Shown: positions 33,964 through 46,100 of the stretch, piece by piece
Layout of the letters: each line of letters opens with the position of its first letter
How positions within the stretch are numbered: position 1 is the stretch's first letter
Assembly: GCA_964035545.1 (NCBI GenBank)
Contig: OZ037766.1
Span: 12,533,722 to 12,597,721 of the forward strand
Length of the DNA: 64,000 nt
Direction: 5' to 3'
DNA from: Bugula neritina
Taxonomy: Eukaryota; Bryozoa; Gymnolaemata; Cheilostomatida; Bugulidae
Notes under the pieces: generated by a model
The model's database searches: none
What the model saw: the letters and a program-made list of their open reading frames with translations, nothing else
What the model was told of the DNA's origin: nothing
Program-made: the position numbers and the translations under genes

Positions 33964-36900
33964 TCAGCTAGCTGAATTCCACATGGAGTAGGATAGGAAT
34001 TTATCTTGTTTTTGGTTGTAGTTGGTAATCTCTTGACTGAGTGAGTCTGGCACTTCTTCATATTGGCGCAAAGGTCCTATACCCGGTCCATATTCGAGAT
34101 TTCTAACGTAAAAGTTTATAGTAGGGCTATGACCTGTTTTATGTTTTACTTTTTCTTCCTTTAAAACGGCTTGCAGTGTTGGTGATAGCTTTATAGCTGG
34201 TCCGTACTTGCTAGGGCCCACAATCCTAGAAAGAGAATACACTGTCTTGTATTAAGTTAGTATGTAGAGTTAGTTTTGAAACGATCAGCTATATGGTGCT
34301 GATGTAAGCATCTAACTGAATGAAGACATAATATTGCTGGAATCTATAACTCATATTATAGTCAAACATGAATGTGTTACAACAAATTTACTGCTTCATA
34401 TCTACCAAAAAGGTATCCTACCTTTAGAAACACCTTGTCCTACAAAGAACCATGCTTCTAGAAGTCACTGATGTTATTATATCTACAATAACAAACAAGA
34501 CAAAGACTAGGAGGTAGCAAAGCATAATCTGACATGACATACTAACATTAAAAGTTTTGCAAGCATACTTAGTCAAACTTGTTAATTATCTGCTGTAATT
34601 TTTAAAAACCATTTGACACAATATATTGCTTTTCAAGTTTAATATTTAAAAACAATAATTTAAAAGAAATCTAGAATACTAATAAATCTTTATTATTAAA
34701 GCCATACATTTTTATAGCCCACTCATTCTCAATAGTCTTACCACCAGAATTTTGGCTGAATGTCTATCCCTGCAAACTTGCACAGGTTTTAGCAGAATGT
34801 TGGGTAATTTTTACTTGAATTTTAAATCAAGTTATAGCTTATGAACAGTGAAAGCTGAAAACTTGCAGGAAGCTCATCCCTAAAGAAGCAGCTAAAAGAT
34901 GCTGACAGGAAGGACAGTGCGTAAAACAAAAGGGGGTTCGTAGCTAACAAGCATGTCTGCTTACTGAAGAAGTTCAGAAGCTTCCTTATCTTTTTCTAGT
35001 GCTTCCTGGGCATTTTGTGAAGAATAGAGAGCCATAGGGGAGTTGAACTGTGTATGTGTCCCAGTTTTTCTTAATGAATTTTACAAAGAAATTAGAACCT
35101 AACTTATCATACAAAACCCAACTATCACAATATAAAATAAATTGGTAAACAAATGAAAATAATGTGCAAACTTTTATATGCAACAATATCTATATAGCTA
35201 TTTGTAATGTTTCAGCAAATAAGTGAGTCAAGGTAGGCCGATGGCTATTTTTGTTTATTTTGCTCATGTTGCAAAAATTAAAGGCCAAATAACATATTTA
35301 AAAGCATGAGTAATGAGGACATGAGAGCAAATTATAGATATGTTGAAGCTTTTCATGAGCATATGAGAAAAAATTGCATGACAAGACAATATATTGTTGT
35401 GAGCATATGAGATAAAATAACAAATTAGTTTTTTACCATTTGGCCTTCTATTCACACATAAAGCTCCTACTTCTACCAATTAAACACAATGTAAAACTTA
35501 TATAAAATTTAAGTTAGACTTACCCTGGATGAGTATTGCTAGGAGTATGTACAACCTGTGGACCACAAGCAACAGCTGGCTGTCTCCACGCACCACCCCC
35601 ATGTCTCTGTCTAACTGTTGTTGAAAAATATAATAGTGCTTATATATTTCTTACATTTATGAACTGAATAAATTTATATTGCAGCCTATTAAAAATATAC
35701 ACAAGCATTGGCACATTATATGTGAAAAGTAAAAATCGAATTTATCTATTATAATGTATATTAATCAGTTATTACAAATACATTACACATTTTACATATT
35801 AACATTCTGAATACTGCTCTATTTCAGGTACTTTTTGCGTGATTAATCAGGTGAATTGAAATTGGATTAATCTTTACATGCTAAAGTTGCAGGAAATTTT
35901 AAAATGGCACGTAACTGGTTAAAGTGTGGAGCACATGATGCTGCTATTATCACACTTGTGGTTATGCTACTACACACAGTACAATTTGTATTTTAAAATA
36001 ATTATGCCTACATTCAAGTTTTATCTGATAAAAAATATTACAAAAACCCTTCTAATTTACGTAAATTGATTTTATCAAAATAGCTTTTAACCAAAAGTTG
36101 TGAGCTTCATGTATAAAAGCAACAACTGACATAACATTGTAGCAGTTGGTGCTATAATATAACACCTATTTAGTGGATCATCTGGTATTACATGCTCTGG
36201 TACATTAAAGGACATAGGCCAACATGTAGTTAGACGTATTCACAGGACACCAGTCAGATACTCAAAGCATGGGCAGCAGAGAAAAACAAATTTATAACTA
36301 ACATAATATTCAGCACATTATTCATCAGCAATTAATACATACTTTGATGCATCAGATTTTTTCTGCAATGGAACAGCTATATAGCTTCAAAGTAATAGTA
36401 TTCTGTTTAGGCAGCATGTTCTTTGATTGAGGGTTAGTTTACTTTAAATGCCACATGTGTTATTTATATAGATAAATAAATACATAAATATGTAAACATA
36501 CAGAAGTATAAATATATAATTATATAAATATATAAATATATGAATATATAAATATATATATATATATATAATCACACATCGGCCAACTTATGTGGCAGAT
36601 ATTTAAGCCCAACTTGTGTGGCGCTTTCACTATCATTATATATACCAACTCAAGTGGCGATATATATAAATATGTAATGCCACTCAGTGGTGATGAAATA
36701 TAGATAACGATATACAACAAAATATGAAAAGACAACTCCAAGAAAATCACTTGCATTCATAAATCACATTTTTCATCAGATTTTTTCTGCAATGGAACAG
36801 CTATATAGCTTCAAAGTAATAGTATTCTGTTTAGGCAGCATGTTCTTTGATTGAGGGTTAGTTTACTTTAAATGCCACATGTGTTATTTATATAGATAAA

Positions 36901-38703
36901 TAAATACATAAATATGTAAACATACAGAAGTATAAATATATAATTATATAAATATATAAATATATGAATATATAAATATATATATATATATAAGTATACA
37001 TTGGGTATATGCATAAACGAATGTATAATATATACATGTATACTTGAGCTCAGCAACTTGAAGTTTTATGCTTCCAAGTAAAAACTAAATCAAATCAAAC
37101 AAGACTTACAGTGTGCATTCTGTGTGGTAGATGGATATAACATCTGATCGATAGTTGGATTTCGAATTTTTATTCCTGAGTATCTGTGATCTACGTCAGA
37201 AGAGCTAGACCACGTCGACTGGGTACTGCGATATGAGGATGTGGTATTGTGATGCTGTTTAAAAGATTCTTCGCGTTTCTTATAGTTACCAAGAGTGCTA
37301 TATTTTCTTTCATCAGAATAATACTTGACATCCTCCCTTGGCGATGTTTCACTGTGGGAGACTTGTGAAACAGCCCGTCTTATAGAGCCGCCTGGAGCCA
37401 GTGAAACACTTCTAGGTGGTGAGTTGCAAGTTATCAAGATTTCGCCATAACTTGCTCTTCTTCTCGGCTTGCTGTAACTGCTACTCCTTGTGGGGAGAGT
37501 GTTGGCACTGTATGCTGTGGGAGTTGTTCTCTCAAACCAACTATTTGACTGATCACTATCCGGTCTATAAATAGCCTTTTGGGGAGACAGTGGAGAGTTG
37601 CTTGTTATCACGACTCTTGGTGTTGGAGTATCGTAGTTATTATTGCTGTTGATTTCCAGCAAAGACAGTGGCCGTTGTCTAATCCCAGTTCTGTTTAGCT
37701 TGATATGATGCCAGGTAGGCTTCTTGTCATCCATGTGGTGAACAGGTATTTCCATCGTGCCACCATTGTGTGTAGTGTTGTTAATTAATGTCTTCCCTTT
37801 TACACTCTGGTCATTTCCAACACCGAATTCTCTCTTGTTAGGAGATTGTGAATTAGTAGGAGTAAAATCAGCAGCTGGTTTTAAAGCTTTTGGTTCCGAA
37901 AGGTTGAATTGCAAAAACGAATGTTGAGCTTTTTGGGGGAAACTATGGTGTGGCAACGTAGCTGGAGGCACAGTGGTGTGTTTTCTTACAGATTGCAGAG
38001 GCTTTTGTGGGACTAATGGCGGCTTATTTACCACTTTGGGTTTTTGAAAATTAGCAATTCTTTGTTCCGCTTCAGCTTTTCGTTGCTTTCTTAGAAATAC
38101 ATTTCTCAAGTCAGCATAACTTGGGAAGTTCTCATCAATGTCAGGATCTTCTCGAGTATTCTTAATAACTCGGTTGCCAGACTCAAAGTTACCAGGCACA
38201 ATAGACTCTGGTTGCTGCTGCTGATATTGTTGCTGTTGCTGCTGACAATAGTTTTCGTATTGTTGTGTTATTGGTTGTAATGGTTGTTGATATTGAATTG
38301 GTTGGTGATCATAATTTTCAAATTGCTGTATAAACGGAGATGTCTGTTGTTGTATCTCTGGTTTGTGTGTTTGTCCTACTTGCCAGTGCTCTTGGGAATT
38401 CTGGCTGTGTTCTTGAACTTGCTCAGGTGTAATAAATTGGCTTTCTCCATGCGAGGTCTGTTGCAGATCTAAAGGCTGTTTCTTGTAGAAGCTATTAACT
38501 TTGAATCTTGGAGGTGGATTAGATTGAGAATTTAAAGGTTCGGGATTTGTGGAATAAAAGGGTGCAGGGGAACGATTATATGATGGATAGGAAGACTGGA
38601 GACTGGGTTGATAGCACATGTGACTAGACAAGGGAGTAAAAGCATTTGTATTACTACCTATATCGGTGTAGTCAGTAGCAAATTGCTTCCATGGATGCTC
38701 CAT
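33964..38703 (-). CDS. Unrecognised Gln/Ser/Pro-rich protein with conserved-looking C-terminus
   Basis: Three coding exons on the minus strand: 38703-37110, 35614-35524 and 34225-33964, giving 648 aa. The start ATG (MEHPWKQF) lies 5 bases after a strong acceptor (TTTATTTTTCAG), so at least one upstream non-coding exon exists. Exon 1 is low complexity: a Gln-rich block near residues 100-180, then Ser/Pro/Arg-rich sequence with many SP and RxxS sites, suggesting a disordered phosphoprotein. The ordered-looking part is the C-terminus, including GPSKYGPAIKLSP, a lysine-rich helix, EYGPGIGPLRQYEEVPDSL and YNQKQDKF. The short Gly-Pro-Tyr motifs recall microtubule-inner or ciliary proteins, but I cannot name a family. 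Confidence 0.75.
36351..36992. repeat. Direct duplication of ~215 bp, period 424
   Basis: The segment beginning ATCAGATTTTTTCTGCAATG at 36351 recurs at 36775 and stays nearly identical through the (AT/AAT)n tail of each copy. It lies in intron 1 (coding numbering) of the minus-strand gene. Confidence 0.9.
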
Positions 38704-38708
38704 CACAG

Positions 38709-41700
38709 CTGAAAAATAAATATTTTCATTCATTCTTGTTATTTTAGACAAATTTTTATGCAACTACATCATTACATACAGATTAATATTAATCACCAAA
38801 ATTCTCTTGAATTATTATTAATGCAAATTGTTTGCAGTATAAATCATATAATAATATTGTCTCAAGCCAATTGCTTCATGTTCTATTTAAAAATATTATG
38901 TGGGTGCATGAAATGATAGAAATGAAATAATGATATATTTTAATAAAACTTCATTAAAGTAGGTGATGGTGCAAAGGCTCGTAATATATAATATATTATT
39001 CATAAAATGTTTGATAACATAATATAATTAATAACATCAAAATTATTAAAATCTCTTATTTTGGAAAAGTTATGTTAGTACAAAAAAGAATTTTACTAAA
39101 AATCGTCGCTTCGCCATATTTCAGCAAAACCTTGCACCATCATCAAAACAAATAAATTGTTATGCAGCAACAGATTATTAATAACATTATGTTACTTTTC
39201 AAGAGTTATCCTATCTTAATGTGTTATTGCAGTAGAATATATTATTCTTAGATTATATTATATTCTGCAGTATATTTTATAATTATTATTACAATTTTAT
39301 ATTTTTGCTGCTGCTATTTCTTATTTCTATTCCCAAGCTAATGCTCTGTAGTGGACACTGGACCTAGACCATGCCTTTCAACAATTTGTAATCTTCAGAA
39401 TATAAATATGTTGAATAAAGAATAGAAAGTATAATACAATGTTTTTATGACTTAAAATTGATTTTTATAAAGTTCAACTGAATAATATAGACTATAAAAA
39501 TAAAATTATTTTTGTGAAAGCAGCAAAACAACAATAAGCGACCTAGGTATTATGAATGTCTATTTAGTGTTAATTCTTGGCTCAGGTAGCTCAACATATA
39601 AGATTTCGAGAAAAATTTGTTATATGCCTGCATCTAAAAAAAACTTCTATACATGTCACAACACTTACAGAAGTAAGGCCACACTTAAGTAATCAGAGCA
39701 GAAAATTTGGAATACCAAAATACTAAAATTGCAGTTAACTTCACTACATTTTTGGTATTCTCAGCATTTTCGCAGAGCTAGTATTAGATTCAATACTTCA
39801 TGCGTATCTATCTAGTATACATATCTAATTTAATATGGTAATATAGTTTGAAAATTACAATATTCGAAGTTTACTATATTAATTCACTAGACTAAAGTTG
39901 TTGTGATAAATATATGTTAGATGTTAATATTTCATTTAGTTTAAATCAAATAGGAATAATTTACTGGCAGTTAGTCAGTACACAGTAATGAGGGTTGTAA
40001 AGGTTTTAAGTCGTGAAGTGGTTAAAGCAATGGCTGTTGAATATTATGTATATACTTCACCAGAAGTGTGCTATCCTCCTTCAGATGGCGAGAGTGCCTG
40101 TAGCACGGTGCTATTCAACTCTCCAGTATCCTATCTACTAGGACTCTGCAGTTAGAAAGTTCTGTTTGATATTCAACAGTTTAAGTGAGCGTCTATTAAG
40201 AGGATAAATTAAGTTCTGTTTCTTTTACATGTATATAGCGGGTGGTTACTGATCAACCCTATCCTTCTATTTTCTGTTGACTTATAGAGCAAAGCAACAG
40301 AAGCAGTCTGCTAAACAATTTTCTCATTATCAATATTTAAATATCAATGAAGCTGCAATAACATGATCTTTTATGGCTTAACTTACTTAGGATAATTTGC
40401 AATGTATACAGTATATATATTTTGCAACATACCTGAATAGAATTACCCACGCTCCATGCGGCTAGTTACTAATTACTAAAATTTTGCTTCTAATTCAAAC
40501 ATACCTTGCATTCTTTTACGTAATAGCAGCATATTTTTTTTTCTTTAGGTATGCTTCTATATATGGGTAGCTATACCAGTTTTAGTATTATGTTCGTGAA
40601 GACCATGCAAAAAATCTTGATCGTAAATTTTAGGTTTTTTCAAAGTAAGTGAATACTGCAAAATATTTTTGAAAATATTTAGGTGAATTTAAACATTTAT
40701 TTTACAAAAACTGTGGCCCTGCTTTCACAAAGTTCAAATACGTCTGACTGGGAACAAAAAGTTATAGAATACTTTTAAAAGGGAGTTTACATAATTACAC
40801 AGAATTCTTAATGATTTGCTTGCTTTCCTGTAATGAACTTGTAATTTTAACTAATCTTTGTATGAAAAGATGAGCACAAAAACTGCAGTAACTACAGCAA
40901 GCAGACTGTTTAAATACCACAATGCATTTAACTTGTCTGTCCTTTAATGAAAAAAGTAATTTAAATGCATATGTTATGGTTTATCAACCCAAAAAAACAT
41001 ATTCCTGCAATATCCATAGTGTCTCAATGCAGTCGCTTTAGTCCTTGCCAGGAATAGGAAAAAGTATAAACGTTAAAGTTAGCTAAGTGCGGTGCAACAG
41101 CTAAGAATAGTATGCAATGAAAGATATCAATAATTAGTATTAGTTCAATAGCACCACGAAAAGGAATCTCATCTGCAAGCGTCAGAAATCTCAGATTAAT
41201 TCTGGACATGTGGGGAAAAAGTTTATTATCAAACAAAATGGTTTAGCAATACAACCTTCCCCAACAGTCTTTCGTGATATAAACACTTTAATACTGCATA
41301 AATGTAACTGTCGGGTTTCAGTTTCAAAGTCCCTTGCAGTGTAGTATGAGTCTAGAAGTAAAGGAGTCTGTGATCTGTCACTGTGTTGATAAGGATAGTA
41401 GGTCACTAGTGCTGATGGCTTTTTCTGATATCTGGCAACAGCATTTGAGTACATACTCTTTTTTACTCAGACTTCAAATATTCTGTCGCCAGGAGAATTG
41501 CATCCCACGTAACAAGTTTTATCTGCTGTAGTGCAGTGTGACTCAATGCTTTTTAATCTGTGTCTCTCTTCAGTTTCAGTGCACAAATCTGAAGTCTTAT
41601 TCACCGGCACAATCTTGCCCTGATACTCATACACGTGGAATGAGTACTACACCACAGAGCGAAACTACAGTATATTATGATTCAACACAAAGGAATTCAC

Positions 41701-42900
41701 ATACCAACTTCTGACACACCCACCCACATGCAGGCTGCCGGGTTTTCTCCATAGCAATGGTAGGTGGGGTGAATATACAGCTGCCAAAGAAGTTGAAGAT
41801 AAATAACTATTTTGCTGACAACATAAAACATGAATTAACTAGCTGTCTGGTTTCTGCTTTCAATATTATTGGATCAACAAAGACCTCAGATGCTCAATTT
41901 TATGTACATTTGATAAGTCTGCATGCAAGTGCTGTTAATTCTTTATAACATGACTTACTACCTTGCTAGGTTTTCATGAGCTGTGTTATCTTTGGGCAAT
42001 TATATCAGGTCTGCAATATCTAAATTAGTTTTTGATTTCAAAGATCTTTGACTCATGATTTAAGCCAAAAACCATACATCCATTATGATTAACTATTACT
42101 TTCAGAGAGCACAATTTGATATGCTGAAAAACCATAACTTTTTGAAACCTTCTTTACAAAGAAAACACGTGTAGAGTTTGTACCTTAGGCAGGTGTATTC
42201 GTATAACACATGTACTATTTTATATTCAAACAGCTAGCTATTATGATGTAAGGATATTTTCATGTAGACATGTAGACTCTGTCCTTGGTAGGTGATATGA
42301 CCTGTAGCTGTATGAAGCAGTAGCTTTATTGTAAGATTATCCCAGAAAAGTCATAAACAAGTATTGAATATCATATCACCAGCTACTATAGATCTATTTT
42401 ATATTAATTGTCATTTCAATGTGTGAAATATATAGTGCCATTATAATGAGTATATAACAGTTTGCTATATAACAGTTTTATAGTTTGTAATCAAATTAAA
42501 GAAGTTAAGTACATTAAACTCAGAAAAATCTTGCTTATACAAGTAAGCAATCTCCTTATTAAAACTCTATTATTATTAGAAATAATGTAGATGTGAATGT
42601 AGGTTTATTGGTTTGAATGGGTGGAGTTCTTCAACCCGTTGCTACTAGGTCACTAATTTGGATGAACTCCAAACATCATCTTGAGGTATGTAACTACTAA
42701 CCCTGTCAAGGCATATTATGATATTACTCGATGGCTAATGTAAACACGACAGCAATGTGCGTGTGTAACCTCTATACGCATGAGTTACTTACAAGACTAG
42801 TGCACATGGGACTGACAAATACTGTCAACACTAGCTGCTGATCGTGACTGCTCTACTCCTATACAATGAGCTTCTCTTTCTATTTATAAAGCCTTCAACT
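38709..42900. other. Head-to-head intergenic region, unresolved 5' exons
   Basis: No coding exon is recognised. One or more non-coding 5' exons of the minus-strand gene must lie here; candidate donors on the minus strand include ATTCAG|GTATGT near 40435 and GCAAG|GTATGT near 40505, but none can be chosen. A pair of GATGGTGCAA words in inverted orientation (about 38965 and 39135) is noted only as a weak MITE candidate. Confidence 0.45.
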
Positions 42901-42907
42901 GCCAAGT

Positions 42908-43009
42908 ACCAGTATTTAATGTCAGTAAAAAGTGGCAGGGTTGGTGTGATTTGTGTTGACATTTAATACTGGTAGATTGACTAATTTCACAGAACCAGGG
43001 GTATAAAAA
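42908..43009 (+). promoter_or_regulatory. Putative promoter with TATA box and 17-bp inverted repeat
   Basis: TATAAAAA lies at 43002-43009, about 120 bp upstream of the inferred start codon at 43126. Just upstream, ACCAGTATTTAATGTCA (42908-42924) is repeated in inverted form as TGACATTTAATACTGGT (42957-42973) with one mismatch. This could be a dimeric transcription-factor site or hairpin. Confidence 0.5.
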
Positions 43010-43125
43010 CCTGTACATCCTATTTCATCAGTTTTGAAGCTTTCGAACACTGTAAAGCTAATTCCAGCTACATAGCACAGCTAGAAGCTATTGTTTTACT
43101 CCTTTAGAAGAGGTACTTGGAAACT

Positions 43126-46100
43126 ATGAGGTACGTACACGTATAACAATTTTTAATTTGTCTAACCTTTACTGTAAGTGTAAGTGCACTGAAGTCTGAA
43201 ATTGTCACTATGTTTCATAATCAAACTTATACTGAATTTCTTGTTGTTAATTAAATATTCTCTGATCAACGGTTTTTACTCTGAGCATTGTATAAGTGTA
43301 GTGCTGAGAGTGGACTGCTCAGGAATGTAGATTTTTTAGCGAAAATCTAGCTTTGGCTACCAATTAGTTTTTGTTTTACTTATTTTGGGGAGGGGGTTTG
43401 GGGAGGGGGTTTGAGCAATGACTGCTTTATTTCAAGCAGATTATTCAACTTATGTTACGTAGTTCAGCCAAATTTTGGCGTAAGGTGCAAATTAAATGGT
43501 ATGATTTAAAAAAGAGGAATGAATGCTCTTGATATGCCAAATAATACTAATAGCATTAACTTTATTTCAGAATTTATGTGGTAACTTATTGCAACAAAAC
43601 CAAGTGTTCAAATTTTAAAAACTTCAATCACATTTAATGTTATAGAATTAGCCTCACCTAAACAACATCATAATTAGGTGTGGAATAGTATAGTAAGCTT
43701 AATTTCTCTGCTAGAGAATTCTAGAGAATTTCATCTAATAATTATACTGAAAATTATTAATTGTTCCTTCAATTTCACCAAGCATTGTTTGGAAAAAAGC
43801 TAATTTGCTCTCAAAATTTGCATCCCAGAAGTAAATGGGCATAAAGTGTTAGGAGTTCTACAATGCACGTCTCATCTTGTAAAATACAACCTCCATCCTA
43901 CAAGGATGCTATTACCTGTGAGTATTATAATATTTAGTTAAAACAATGCAATGGAACTGCCTCAGTTTAGGTAGCCATCTTTTAATTTTAAAGTCACATG
44001 TTCAAACTTGCGCGAAATTTTATGGTCACTATCTCTCTGAGAACCCCTAATAGAAAGGATTTTTTTATTAAAACGAGCTAAGGACTTATTTATTTGTGGC
44101 ACAAGGCAATGCTCTTCCTGACACTACCAATGGCCTTTTACTGGGGTTCAAACCATTACTTCTGTTTACAAAACCAGCGCTTTAACCTGCATTCTTAAAT
44201 ACCATAAAAATATTAAATCAATGTCAAAGTTACTTGCATACATGTAGTTCATAACAATATGATAAATTATAAAACTGCTTCAATTCTCATATATAGATTC
44301 ATGTTTTGCTATCTAGAATACAGGTTGAAAACTATTAGCTGAATATAATTATTATGCGCCTTCTTGAATCTTCAAACAAGGGCCCAGGGCCGGATGTGGC
44401 CCCCAGCCTACATTTATGTGGCCTTCAAAGGCATAAAGCTAAAATTGGTTTTCACACATATACATGAATTAAAGTAAAAAACCGCCTTTTAAATGTTTTA
44501 TTTCTACACATGCTACAAAACATGCAGCCTTCAGTAACTATTGAGACTTGATTGTGTAATTATTCATAAGAATTTTGAATAAAATAATTTGAAAATGCTA
44601 AATTGCTGTGGTCCCCCAGAGTGAGCTGAAGCTTTCAATGTGGCTTTCGCCAAAAATATTTTCTTTCAGTGGCCTTTAGTCTGAAAAGGTTGGACACCCC
44701 GGCTTTAAAGAGTTCACATACCTCGTGCATTTTGTAAAGTTGATACATTACATATGGCAATATCCACACAAAACTAGGTCACCACTGCAAGCAAGTCCTG
44801 TTGAATTGTTTGCAGGTTTTCATCAGTTATTGGTCATGCAGTCTAGCTTCGAAGTCTCAGCTAGTCAGTGTTTAATTGCAATCTTTTAAACTCTAAAGTC
44901 TAAATTGAGTTCATAACCACAGTTTGACAGATAAATCTCAATATAGCAACAACCAGTCTGTAAAAGTAATACCCTTGGATCTTCACATATATAGAGTCTA
45001 GAATCTAGATGTTTTGCTAAAGTTTTTGAAGATGAGATTGGCAGCTGTTTTCTGACAAATATGAGTTATTTTGGATACAATTTTGTCAGTTTGGCATTGT
45101 CTTGGATCTTACATATTTTTCAACCTAGCTTAGTTTGACGGGAGGGGTATGGTAAACCTATTATAGCATTATAGCTAATAGAATTAGCCTAACTTTCACA
45201 GAACTCAATGTGAGTGGGAAGTTATGTCTGCTAGCATTCAACTTGTAAATAGTATATTGCCAACATGCAGCTGTTCCACTCATGTAATGTTTTACATAAC
45301 CAATGTGGCAATATATCATTATTTCTAAATAATAGAGGTCTGCAGCTATGTGAATAATATATACGAACAATTTTTCTACTTAAGCTAATATAATGCACAA
45401 AGTCTGTTTATGATTTCTGTTCATCAATAGGAATTGCAGAGAGCATTTTAAAACCAATAATATTGATTATATTATCAGTTCAGAAAACTCTTGCAATCGA
45501 TATCTGCACACCAGCAGTTTTCTCAATGCCTCATTCTACTAGTAAACAGAAGAGTGATTTTTCATTAGTTTCTGATTATCACAGGTCAAAAAGTATTTTC
45601 AAAAACTAGTTTCAATTATTTTAAGTAAAATATAAAATTTAATCAAATGCGCAGCTATAGTAGTGATGCTTAGCAGTACTCAACTCTTACTGTAGAAGTT
45701 ATTATCCTATAGGCTAAGAACTAGTAGCTCTGAACCACCCAAGATCGAGAGCGTAACTCCTGCCAAAATACTTCAAATAATATTATTATAGCATTGTGCC
45801 AAGGCTCGTCTATGGTAGCACCAATATGATTTACTAATGAGCTTCACTTTTCCAATGCTGGTTTGAAAGACGGTTAGTTGTTTCAAGGACAGACAACTTT
45901 CAATGCTACAATTGTAATATGCAACATAAATAACTGTTTGAAAGTTGTGTACTTAAGTATTTACATTTAGTACATGTTTTTCTTATAATATAAAACATGA
46001 AAGTTACTTAAGATAAAACTAGCAGTTTGATTAATATATTATTCAGTACTTCTTTTGAAACCGCTGATGTAACATCTGTAAAACATATCTAATATGCCTG

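Noticed and set aside
38955-39150. MITE candidate with inverted GATGGTGCAA words
   Set aside because: Only about 10-12 bp of inverted match and no target duplication.
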